Source: Gemmataceae bacterium
Lineage (GTDB): Bacteria > Planctomycetota > Planctomycetia > Gemmatales > Gemmataceae
Assembly (NCBI GenBank): GCA_009697105.1
Contig: SIAQ01000046.1
Location: 1-36,862 of the forward strand
Reading direction: 5' to 3'
DNA: 36,862 nt
Part shown: piece by piece, positions 23,050 to 31,234 of the stretch
How the letters are laid out: the number at the start of each line of letters is the position of its first letter
Position numbering within the stretch: position 1 is the first letter of the stretch
Notes under the pieces: generated by a model
Databases searched by the model: none
What the model was told of the DNA's origin: nothing
The model's input: only the letters and a program-made list of their open reading frames with translations
Translations under genes and position numbers: made by a program

Positions 23050-25110
23050 TCAGTAGATCAATTCATACCGCCGGGCGACATGGCGGAATTTCGGCACGAG
23101 GATCCCGAACCAGATCACGACGCACAAAAGGAGCCACAGGAAAATTCCAAGGATGCTGAAGCCGGTGAGTTCGAGATACCACTGTCGCTCGAAAGCGCGA
23201 TCGAGTTCTTCCCAGGAAAACGAACAAAATGCAAACACGAACGGCGGCGTGACTCCCGCCAGAAACTTATAGCCGTACTCCATGATGTTACCAATAAATG
23301 TCGTCATCTGTTGATTTCTACCAATCGCCATTGCGAAAATCCCGAAGATCGGCATGATACAACACGATGTGATAATCCAATGCCCGCCGCCGAGAATCAG
23401 CGTCGTCAGCACCGAGAAAAGCGACGACCAGATCGACGACTGGCAGAACACCGAGAACACCATGCCGATCATCGTGCAGACGATGGCATACCCAAACCAC
23501 GCCGTAAGGATAATCGGCACGGCAACAGGATGCAAGCCGCCCGTGACGAGCGCGAGCAGCAACATGATACCGAACCAGATCCACGCCGGCTTGAGGCTGA
23601 CGAGATTGCCGACGACCTTGGCAAACAATATCCCCTCGGCACTCAACGGCGAAGTGATGAGCGCGTCAAAGGTATCGCGTTCGCGCTCGCTGGTGATCGT
23701 CGTCGCGCCGCGCACCGCGAGCATCAACAGCGAAAGGCAGCCGACGCCCGTGCCGCATACGCGAAACCAAATGTTCATCGCTTCATTGAGGTCCCGCCAC
23801 TGGGCGCCGTGTTGTTCCCAATACATGAAAAAGTAGCCAATGATCCAAATCGCCGTGCCAATGGTCAATGCGAAGAGAACGAAGTACGCCAGCCAGACGA
23901 GCCAATTGAACTTCACGCGGCTCTCGACGATGACTTCTTTCCACAGCATCGGGAACATGCCTGGCGCGGGCCGAAATCGCGCCCACAGGCCGACCGTCGC
24001 TGTCGTGCCCGCCGAGGATTGCTTAAGGGCAATCGCGCGAACGCGGAGCACGCTCCAGACGATGCAAATGGTGGACATGGTGAGATGGGCCCAGGCATAG
24101 CGGGTGAGAATGCCGGGCAATTCCGCCGCCAGCCTGCGCCCGCCCGCGCCGCTGATGGCCTGGAACACATCGACGACGACCATGAGCGGATTGCCAGCGT
24201 TTATCCAACCGGCGGCGTCGATCAGCGTCGGAGGATTGGCACCGAACCAGATCGGCGTCAACATCCATCGAAGCCTCATATTGCTCAAGATGTACACGAA
24301 GATTCCGACCGCCGAATAAGCAACCAACAGCAAATACGTCAAGCTGATCGCATCGCGCGGCTTCTTGAACAATGTCGAGAGCAGGATCCCCAAACTCGCC
24401 AGGCCGAGCATCGTCAAGCCGAGAATCGCGAAACCGGAGATCATCAGCTCCGTGTCGATGCCTCCTAGCAATTGCAAGATGCTCAGGATCGGCAGGCCGG
24501 TCAGCAGCAGCAGAGTGATATTGAGCAATCGCGAAACCAGCTTACTCAACACGATTTCGCGATTGTCGAGATCGGTGGCGAGCAGGTAGTCGATGGTTTT
24601 CTTGTCTTTCTCATCGGCGATCGCACCTGCGACATAAGCGGGCGTTAGCAAGATCACCAGCACGAGTTGCACGAACATGAACGTCAGGAAGAACCCCTCC
24701 GTCAGGACGGCGATGTCGCGCGGACGGAGCATCTCGCGGTTATTGCCGAACTCACGGGAGATGTAGGGAAGGAGCGCCATGTACAGGAGGATGCAAAAGA
24801 GGAAGGCGCCATAGACCATGCGGATGATCGAGTAGCGCGCGAGCCGTGCCGTGCGGATCATGTCGTAGAGCAGCACGGGGCCGAAGAGCTTGACCCACCC
24901 TTGAAGGGACGCGAAGCCCAGGACGCAGGCGTACACCAACCAGCAGGTGGTGGCAGTCCAAAAGCCGAGATGCGCCGCAGTGAGATAGACGAGCAGCAAG
25001 GCCACGGTCATGAACGAAAAGCCAAAGATACGCTCGCGCCACGATTCCCAGGAGTTCGACCAGCCGAGCGTCTGCCACAGCCGATTCAGAATCGATTCCA
25101 GGGGTGACAT
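23050..25110 (-). CDS. ABC-2 type permease protein (paralogue 1)
   Basis: A 686-residue polytopic membrane protein with about twelve hydrophobic segments in two halves. Each half has the amphipathic loop typical of ABC-2/NatB-like permeases: AIADEKDKKTIDYLLATDLD and NREIVLSKLVSRLLN in the first, and TSERERDTFDALITSPLSAE and GILFAKVVGN in the second. This suggests an internally duplicated permease able to form a channel alone. The start at 25110 (MSPLESIL) follows GGAAAAGCGA; M at 25122 is an alternative. A longer upstream frame runs into a family B palindrome and is rejected. It is a paralogue of the next gene upstream, on the same strand. No ABC ATPase lies nearby; substrate unknown. Confidence 0.85.
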   Translation of the reverse strand: MSPLESILNRLWQTLGWSNSWESWRERIFGFSFMTVALLLVYLTAAHLGFWTATTCWLVYACVLGFASLQGWVKLFGPVLLYDMIRTARLARYSIIRMVYGAFLFCILLYMALLPYISREFGNNREMLRPRDIAVLTEGFFLTFMFVQLVLVILLTPAYVAGAIADEKDKKTIDYLLATDLDNREIVLSKLVSRLLNITLLLLTGLPILSILQLLGGIDTELMISGFAILGLTMLGLASLGILLSTLFKKPRDAISLTYLLLVAYSAVGIFVYILSNMRLRWMLTPIWFGANPPTLIDAAGWINAGNPLMVVVDVFQAISGAGGRRLAAELPGILTRYAWAHLTMSTICIVWSVLRVRAIALKQSSAGTTATVGLWARFRPAPGMFPMLWKEVIVESRVKFNWLVWLAYFVLFALTIGTAIWIIGYFFMYWEQHGAQWRDLNEAMNIWFRVCGTGVGCLSLLMLAVRGATTITSERERDTFDALITSPLSAEGILFAKVVGNLVSLKPAWIWFGIMLLLALVTGGLHPVAVPIILTAWFGYAIVCTMIGMVFSVFCQSSIWSSLFSVLTTLILGGGHWIITSCCIMPIFGIFAMAIGRNQQMTTFIGNIMEYGYKFLAGVTPPFVFAFCSFSWEELDRAFERQWYLELTGFSILGIFLWLLLCVVIWFGILVPKFRHVARRYELIY

Positions 25111-25159
25111 TCGCTTTTCCATACGGATGAGTTTAGCGATGGCGTGCATGGATGGCGAA

Positions 25160-25265
25160 TTGTTTAGCCGCTTGCCTCTGGCGAGCGCGGGCGCAATGAA
25201 TTGCATGGGATGAAAATCGCACCGAACGGCAGGCCCGCGCTCGCCGGAGGCGAGCGGCTAAACAA
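25160..25265. repeat. Palindrome, family B, copy 3
   Basis: Arms of 33 bp (25160-25192 and 25233-25265, starting TTGTTTAGCCGCTTGCC), complementary in about 31 positions, with a 40-nt centre. It ends 8 bp from the stop of the second ABC permease gene. Confidence 0.9.
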
Positions 25266-25272
25266 AGCCACC

Positions 25273-27510
25273 TCACACCCGGATCGAGCTGGCGTCATCG
25301 TAGATCATCTCCTCGCGCCGACTAATCTGGCGAAACCGCGGCACGATAAGCCCATGCCAAAAGAAGAAACAGCCCGCCGCCCAGCTGAATAGCCCGACGA
25401 TGCAAAACGTGAAGAGCTGGCCCATGTCGTGGTGATGCCGGCCGAAATCGCGCTCCAGATTCTCCGCTGAAAACGCGAATAGGCCGAGCGCGAACGGCGG
25501 CGTCATCCCGGCCTGGAACTTCATCAAGTATTCAAAGTCGCCATCCCGCCCAGCATTGCTCATGATCGACAACGGCAGGTAACAGAACAGTCCCATCACC
25601 ACCCAATGCCCGCCGCCTACCAGGATCGCCGTCAAGACCGAGTATACCGTCGCCCGCATCGAGGTCTTGCACACCATCGAGAAGAACAGGCCGATCATCG
25701 CGAAGGATGTCGCATACACGAACCACGCCACCACGAAGATCGGCACAGCAAAGAGGTGCACGCCGCCGGTCATCAGCCCCATCAGCAGCATCGACCCGAG
25801 CCAAATCCAGCCCATGCGCAGGTTCACCAGGCAGCCGATCAACTTGGCGTTGAGCATCGCGTCGCTGGTCATTGGCGTGGTCAGCAGGGCGTCGAAGGTG
25901 TCACGGTCACGCTCATTGCTGATCGCCGTCGATGCCCGCACCGCCACGACCAACAGCAACAGCGTCGCCACGCTCGTGCCCGCGGCTCGGAACCAGGCAT
26001 TCATTTGCTCCGGCAGATTACGCCAAAACCAGGCATGGCCTGCCCAGTAGTCCCACACGACCGCGCCAAGGATGACCACCCCCGTGCCCAGCGTCATCAA
26101 CACGAGGATGATAATGATCGCCCGACCCACCCAGTTGAGGCGTGATCGCCCTTCGATGTGCAGCTCCTTCCACAGCATCGGCGACTCGCCGACGGGAGGC
26201 CGAAACCAGTCCCACAGGCTGCGTTTTGCCGTCTTGCCGACTGCGGAATGTTTGAGCGCGATCGCCCGCAAACGCACGATCGACCAGGTGATGCAGACCA
26301 GCGACAGCAAGCTATGAAACCACACGAAGCCAGTGAGCAGATCAGGCACCGTCGTGGCAAGTGTCGCGCGGTCGATCGCTTTGGCGATCTCGATCAGCGC
26401 GACCAGCGGATTGCCCAGGTTGATGACCTCCGCAATCGGTACCAGAGTGCGCCCATCTAGGCCGAACCACAAGCGCTCGGACAGCACGAGCATTCCGCTT
26501 TCTTGCAACCCTTTCGCAAGGGTGCCGAACGCGATATAGGCAATCGTCGCCAAGTAGCTCATGCCGATCGCATCGCGCGGCTTCTGAAACATCGTCGAGA
26601 AATAGATGCTGACGCTCGCCTGACTGAACAACACCAATGCCGTGCCTGCGAAGCCGGCGAGCATGAGATCGGTATCGACGCCGCCCAGAAATTGCAAGAT
26701 GCTCAAGATCGGCAGGCCGGTGATAAGGAAGAGCGTCATGTTCGCCAGCCGCGAGAAGAGCTTGCTCAGGACAATCTCGTGATTGTTGAGGTCGGTCACC
26801 AACATGAATTCCAGCGTCTTGCGGTCCTTCTCCTCGGCAATCGCGCCGGCCACGAACGCGGGCGTCAATAGCAGAACCAGGACGAGCTGCACGATCATGT
26901 AGGTGCAGAAAAATATCTGTCCCATCATGGCGGCGGCGTTCCGCGCGTCATGGCGATCCTGGATATCCATATTGAACGACGCCGCTCCGAATCCGAACAG
27001 GACGACGAATATCGCCGCCATGATCGCGAGCAACAGCCGTACGCGCAAATTGTGCAAAAACATTACCAGCGCGAGTAACCCGATCAACCCGCCGAGAAGA
27101 AAAATGAGTCCAAAGACGCCGATCACCAAGATGTCACCATGCCGGCCCTGGCGATGCCCGAATCCGTGCCGGTCGAGGAACGTGAGGTACATGAAGCACA
27201 GAATGCCGAGCAAGATGCCGGCATAGATCAAGCGAATAAAAACGAATCGGCTACGGCGCGCGGTGCAAATCATGTCGTAGAACAGCACCGGACCGAACAG
27301 CTTGAGCTGCCCCGTGCGCGTGAAAAATACCACGGCGCCGACGAAGCCGACCCATAAAATTGCGCTGAGCCAAAAAGGCAGCCAAATCGAACCAACGCCG
27401 AGCGCGATGGCGACCACGAGAAACGACGCAATCACTTGACGTTCGCTCCACGAGGTCGCGCTGTTCGACCATGCGAAGGTACGTTGCCACCATGCCTGCA
27501 AGGTTGACAT
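25273..27510 (-). CDS. ABC-2 type permease protein (paralogue 2)
   Basis: A 745-residue polytopic membrane protein with the same two-half build as its neighbour. The loops are AIAEEKDRKTLEFMLVTDLN with NHEIVLSKLFSRLANM, and SNERDRDTFDALLTTPMTSD with AMLNAKLIGCLVNLRMGWIW. The N-terminal tail MSTLQAWWQRTFAWSNSATS resembles the other paralogue (LWQTLGWSNSWESWRERIF), which points to tandem duplication. An insert of about 80 residues (GRHGDILVIGVFGLIFLLGG onward) is lacking in paralogue 1. The start has GGGAGGGAG upstream. The pair would form one export or envelope complex; the energising ATPase must be elsewhere. The C-terminus ends EEMIYDDASSIRV, close to RRYELIY in the paralogue. Confidence 0.87.
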   Translation of the reverse strand: MSTLQAWWQRTFAWSNSATSWSERQVIASFLVVAIALGVGSIWLPFWLSAILWVGFVGAVVFFTRTGQLKLFGPVLFYDMICTARRSRFVFIRLIYAGILLGILCFMYLTFLDRHGFGHRQGRHGDILVIGVFGLIFLLGGLIGLLALVMFLHNLRVRLLLAIMAAIFVVLFGFGAASFNMDIQDRHDARNAAAMMGQIFFCTYMIVQLVLVLLLTPAFVAGAIAEEKDRKTLEFMLVTDLNNHEIVLSKLFSRLANMTLFLITGLPILSILQFLGGVDTDLMLAGFAGTALVLFSQASVSIYFSTMFQKPRDAIGMSYLATIAYIAFGTLAKGLQESGMLVLSERLWFGLDGRTLVPIAEVINLGNPLVALIEIAKAIDRATLATTVPDLLTGFVWFHSLLSLVCITWSIVRLRAIALKHSAVGKTAKRSLWDWFRPPVGESPMLWKELHIEGRSRLNWVGRAIIIILVLMTLGTGVVILGAVVWDYWAGHAWFWRNLPEQMNAWFRAAGTSVATLLLLVVAVRASTAISNERDRDTFDALLTTPMTSDAMLNAKLIGCLVNLRMGWIWLGSMLLMGLMTGGVHLFAVPIFVVAWFVYATSFAMIGLFFSMVCKTSMRATVYSVLTAILVGGGHWVVMGLFCYLPLSIMSNAGRDGDFEYLMKFQAGMTPPFALGLFAFSAENLERDFGRHHHDMGQLFTFCIVGLFSWAAGCFFFWHGLIVPRFRQISRREEMIYDDASSIRV

Positions 27511-27552
27511 GAGAATCTCCCTCCCGCTACGGTATGGAGAATTCCTGTTAAT

Positions 27553-27575
27553 GCCAAAGGCGAGCGGCTAAACCG
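27553..27575. repeat. Solitary arm of palindrome family B
   Basis: CCAAAGGCGAGCGGCTAAAC and flanks match the right arm of family B. There is no partner arm. It ends 5 bp from the ftsK stop. Confidence 0.55.
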
Positions 27576-27579
27576 CAAC

Positions 27580-29850
27580 CTACGCCGTCGCGGCGACTTG
27601 GCCATTCTTGAACGCTTCCCATTCTTCGACGGTGTACTGCACTTCGCGGGCGTTGCTGCCGTTGTAGCCGCCGACGACGCCGTCCTCCGCCATCCAATCG
27701 ATCATGCGTGCCGAGCGCCCGTAACCGATGCCCAGCGCCCGCTGCAACAGCGACACGCTGCCTCGGCCTTCGCGAATGACGATCTCGACGGCTTGCTCGT
27801 AAAGCGGATCGCGTTGCCTCATTTGCTCGATCGAACCCGCACCAGCCGATTCCGTCGTTTCCAGCTTTAGCAATTCCTCAGAGAAGCACGGTTCATCCGT
27901 TTCGAGATGCTGCACGACGCGCTCCAGTTCCTCGGAGCCGACGTAGGTGCACTGCGCCCGTACCAAAGTATTTTGGCCGGGTATGAGAAACAACATGTCG
28001 CCTTTGCCGAGCAGCTTGTCCGCGCCGCCTTCGTCGAGAACGACTCGGCTGTCCATACGGCTGGCTACCTTGAAGCAGATTCGGCCTGGCAGGTTCGACT
28101 TGATGAGACCGGTGACGATGTCCACCGTCGGCCGTTGTGTCGCCAGAATGAGATGGATGCCCGCCGCACGCGCTTTCTGCGCCAGGCGAATGATGTGTGT
28201 TTCGGCTTCGCGCTTCGTTTGCATGATGAGGTCGCCGAACTCGTCGATAATAATCACGATGAACGGCAGCTTGGCAGGGATGCGCTCGCACTCCTCGGCA
28301 TCGGGTTGCACGCGGCGGCGGATTTCCTCCAGGCCGAGTTCGTTGTACTGGGCAAGGTTGCGCACCCGCGCCCGGCTCAGCAAATCGTAGCGTTCCTCCA
28401 TCTTGTCCACGGCCCAGGCGAGCACGGCGGTCGCCTTCTGCTCGTCGGTGATAACGGGATGCATCAAATGCGGAATCTTCCGATAGTCGGAGAATTCGTT
28501 CTTCTTCGGATCGATCAGCAGCATCTTGAGTTCATCCGGACGGCGCGTCATCAACATGCTAATGATGAGCGCATTGAGACAGACTGATTTGCCCGTGCCC
28601 GTCGTGCCGGCGATCAACAGATGCGGCATGTCGGCCAGGTCCTGCGTCAGCGGCTTGCCCTCGGAGTCTTTGCCCAGGAAGAGTGGGACCTTCGATTTTG
28701 CGAGCTTGCGCCCCGCGCCGATGATGACTTCCTTGAGCCTGACCGTCGCGCGATGTTCGTTGGGCACCTCGATACCGACGGCGTTTTTACCGGGGATCGG
28801 CGCGACGATTCGCACGCTTGGCACTTTGAGGTGCAGGGCGAGATCGTCGCCGAGCGTCGTGATCTTGTTGACGCGCAAGCCGGTTTCGAGCGCAACTTCG
28901 TATTGCGTAATGACTGGGCCCGTGTTGATGCCGACGACTTTGACGTTGAGATCGAAATCACGGAAGGTTTGCTCGAGGATGACGGCTTGATCGCGCAATT
29001 TCTGATCGTGCTGATCAAACGGAAACGGCTCTGGGTCTTCGAGCAGCGACATCGGCGGCAACTCGTAGTCCTCGTATTGTTGATCGTTCGCAGCGGAGTA
29101 GCCCATGCGTTGGATGGGCAGAATCGTCGGTGCCGTCTCTGTTTCCTCAACTACGGTTTCGGACGCTTCCACGGATACATCAGCGACGGCGAAGCCGCTG
29201 TGTTGGATCGGCACCGTCTCGATTATGCTCGGGATGGCAATCGGTTTCGGCTTCGCAGGCGCGTCACCGTTTCGGCGAAATGCCCGGCCGAACCGCGCGA
29301 ACCCGCGCAGCGCCGTCACCAGCGCAAAGCTGAGCGCGATGCAGAGGCCATAAAGCCCGGCAAGCATTCCGTGCAGCACAAAATCGGCAGCGAGAAAAAC
29401 GCCCACGAATCCGACACTGGCGACGATGGGGGCCGCACTCGGCCCCGGCAGATGGTCGATGAGCAACTCCCGCAGCACCGCGCCGAGCACGCCGCCGCTG
29501 CCGTGGATCGGCCCGGGAATCCAATCATGACCTAGCCAATCCGCGACGATCGCGCCCGTGGGCAGCAGCATCAGCCAACCGACGACGCGACCGGTCCAGC
29601 GCAGCCAACCGTGACCGACTAACAGCATAAACACCAGCATGAACCACGCCACCAGCAAAATGTGCATCGTATTGCCAAGCGCGGCATACAACTCGCTCGC
29701 CAGCAAATCGCCAGGCACGCCCAGCAGATTCGGCGCGGACGCTCCGCGCGACGACGGTTCATGGCTCAGAAGACAGAGAGCCAAGAAAAATCCGCCGATC
29801 AACAGCAGCCAGCCGACTGCTTCGACACGAACTCCGCCTTTTTGCGGCAT
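27580..29850 (-). CDS. ftsK: DNA translocase FtsK/SpoIIIE
   Basis: A 756-residue septal DNA pump that clears chromosome ends at division. The N-terminal half has four or five membrane helices (about residues 13-185), followed by a short linker. The motor domain has an alpha part (AVILEQTFRDFDLNVKVVGI with TGPVITQYEV) and a RecA-like beta part with Walker A AGTTGTGKS at about 414-422, the DPKKNEFSDYRKIPHLMHPV block, and Walker B LPFIVIIIDEFGDLIM. The C-terminal gamma winged helix is complete (DPLYEQAVEIVIREGRGSVS, LLQRALGIGYGRSARMIDWM), so it can read KOPS-like orienting sequences. An upstream in-frame TTG at 29946 overlaps the preceding gene and adds 32 residues; ATG 29850 (MPQKGGVRVEAVGW) is favoured. 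Confidence 0.95.
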   Translation of the reverse strand: MPQKGGVRVEAVGWLLLIGGFFLALCLLSHEPSSRGASAPNLLGVPGDLLASELYAALGNTMHILLVAWFMLVFMLLVGHGWLRWTGRVVGWLMLLPTGAIVADWLGHDWIPGPIHGSGGVLGAVLRELLIDHLPGPSAAPIVASVGFVGVFLAADFVLHGMLAGLYGLCIALSFALVTALRGFARFGRAFRRNGDAPAKPKPIAIPSIIETVPIQHSGFAVADVSVEASETVVEETETAPTILPIQRMGYSAANDQQYEDYELPPMSLLEDPEPFPFDQHDQKLRDQAVILEQTFRDFDLNVKVVGINTGPVITQYEVALETGLRVNKITTLGDDLALHLKVPSVRIVAPIPGKNAVGIEVPNEHRATVRLKEVIIGAGRKLAKSKVPLFLGKDSEGKPLTQDLADMPHLLIAGTTGTGKSVCLNALIISMLMTRRPDELKMLLIDPKKNEFSDYRKIPHLMHPVITDEQKATAVLAWAVDKMEERYDLLSRARVRNLAQYNELGLEEIRRRVQPDAEECERIPAKLPFIVIIIDEFGDLIMQTKREAETHIIRLAQKARAAGIHLILATQRPTVDIVTGLIKSNLPGRICFKVASRMDSRVVLDEGGADKLLGKGDMLFLIPGQNTLVRAQCTYVGSEELERVVQHLETDEPCFSEELLKLETTESAGAGSIEQMRQRDPLYEQAVEIVIREGRGSVSLLQRALGIGYGRSARMIDWMAEDGVVGGYNGSNAREVQYTVEEWEAFKNGQVAATA

Positions 29851-29942
29851 AACAATGGTTTCGCATTCCTTCAGTGGTTCAAGGCGCACCGCCTCATATG
29901 CAAGCATACCCGCATGCATGCACGGGCGGGCAACGTCTGCAA

Positions 29943-30977
29943 TCAATTTCGAGGAGTTTCGTGGAATTGTGTATCGTCAGCGCGGAAGAATCGACAAAAT
30001 CGTTGCCGAGCGCCATCATGCTGGAGTTTCCCGATGTCCGCACGTTGGGAATGGACGCGGATGGCCAGCTTGGTGACATCGGGAAACTCCAGCGTGATGA
30101 CGCTCAGGTCCGCACCCGGTGCCACGCGGAAGTCGTACTGGAGTCGGCCCTGGCTGCTGTGATAGACCAAGTCGATGCCGGGATAAACGTCCCGTGTCAC
30201 CACCTCGTGATAGGTTTCGATATCGGTGCGCCATTTGCGAGGATCGTTGCCGATGAAGTAGTTGGCCTTACCCGCTAGTTTTTTCTGGCCCATCGGCTGC
30301 GCCCAAGAGTTGGCGCCGACGAGACGAAACCGAGATTGGCGAGTGGCCGTCTGACCCCTGACTCCTGTCTCCTGATTCCTGATGACGGTTTCCTCGGCCG
30401 TGACGAAAACCATCTGATTCTTCGCCCGCCCCAGGAACAACACCGAGCTATCGGTCTGGCCCTTGTTGACCTCGAAGCTCACCGGCAGATGACTGTTGCG
30501 TGGCGGCGATAACTCAAACTTTTGGATCGCGCTGACGACCTCGCCATGGATGCCATCGACGCGCGCCCGTGCCCGATAGTGGCCATGAATCAGGCCGTGT
30601 AAGCGCATTTCAGCGGCGCCAGCTTCGTCGAGTCGGCCCGTGGAATAGGCGAGTTCACCCGGGCCTTCAAAGCGGCCATCGTGATTGAGATCGACATCGA
30701 CGCAGAACGAGCGAGCATCGGGCAGCGTCGTCGAGACCGTAATCGGTACCGGTGGCCCGGCGGTCGTTGCCGGAATATTCAGGCGCACGGTGGCATCGGC
30801 GTGATTCCGGCCAGTGCGGCCGAAGTTTAGAAATGGAGCGAGTGCTGTGTCCTGACGTGCGTGCCCCGAGAAATTGTCCGAATTGACGCGGGAATGCGAC
30901 TCCTGGAACAGCCCCAGGGCAACAAGTGCGAATGCGACGGGAACCGCAACGAACAGAACCCCATTTCGAGCAATCAT
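29943..30977 (-). CDS. Truncated SBBP-type surface protein
   Basis: A 344-residue paralogue of the first third of the SBBP protein at 34368-36578. It shares the signal-anchor (VLFVAVPVAFALVALGLF), the DVDLNHDGRFEGPGELAYS segment (matching DVDLNHDHEFKGPGELSYA), the LPVSFEVNKGQTDSSVLFLG block and the YFIGNDPRKWRTDIETYHEV block. It lacks all beta-propeller repeats and ends in about 40 unrelated residues after VITLEFPDVTKLAI. The break is a 25-bp inverted repeat (30014-30038 and 30075-30099). The plus strand between these encodes MLEFPDVRTLGMDADGQL, which is the same protein region read in the opposite direction. The gene has CGGAGG before the start, so it may be expressed, but as a fragment. It is likely a degenerate gene. 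Confidence 0.8.
   Translation of the reverse strand: MIARNGVLFVAVPVAFALVALGLFQESHSRVNSDNFSGHARQDTALAPFLNFGRTGRNHADATVRLNIPATTAGPPVPITVSTTLPDARSFCVDVDLNHDGRFEGPGELAYSTGRLDEAGAAEMRLHGLIHGHYRARARVDGIHGEVVSAIQKFELSPPRNSHLPVSFEVNKGQTDSSVLFLGRAKNQMVFVTAEETVIRNQETGVRGQTATRQSRFRLVGANSWAQPMGQKKLAGKANYFIGNDPRKWRTDIETYHEVVTRDVYPGIDLVYHSSQGRLQYDFRVAPGADLSVITLEFPDVTKLAIRVHSQRADIGKLQHDGARQRFCRFFRADDTQFHETPRN
30014..30099. repeat. Inverted repeat at the break of the truncated SBBP gene
   Basis: CATCATGCTGGAGTTTCCCG (from 30014) and its inverted copy (to 30099) match in 24 of 25 bases, separated by 36 nt. Both strands code for the same protein motif (LEFPDV). It looks like a head-to-head joint of two paralogue fragments. 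Confidence 0.8.
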
Positions 30978-31096
30978 GAGATCGCCTCCGAAAGAGTGAA
31001 GGCGGCTGAGTAGGTGGAATAAGGATAGTTGTTATTACTCTCTCACGCAAGCATATTTATGGGGAAAAAGCACTATCGATTGGTGAACATTCAAGC

Positions 31097-31186
31097 AAAT
31101 CCAAGGGTGAGGTGCTCTGAACCCTTGGGATGGACCCACAAGCCATCGATACCAGGGGTTAGGAGTACCTCGCCCGTGGGCTTACG
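31097..31186. repeat. Palindrome, family D, copy 3
   Basis: The left arm (CCAAGGGTGAGGTGCTCTGA and onward) and the right arm (GGGGTTAGGAGTACCTCGCC and onward) pair imperfectly over about 38 bp. The left arm matches copy 1 at 5462 closely. It ends about 49 bp from the stop of the next gene. Confidence 0.65.
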
Positions 31187-31234
31187 TCAATGTCCACAGC
31201 TTTGGCGGGGCGCCTGCTTCCTAGTTTTGGCATT

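Noticed and set aside
22969..24468. Long plus-strand open frame (499 codons) opposite the ABC permease gene
   Set aside because: Composition is rich in Arg, His, Gln, Asp and Glu without domain logic, as expected for the antisense of a high-GC3 membrane gene. The minus-strand permease is convincing.
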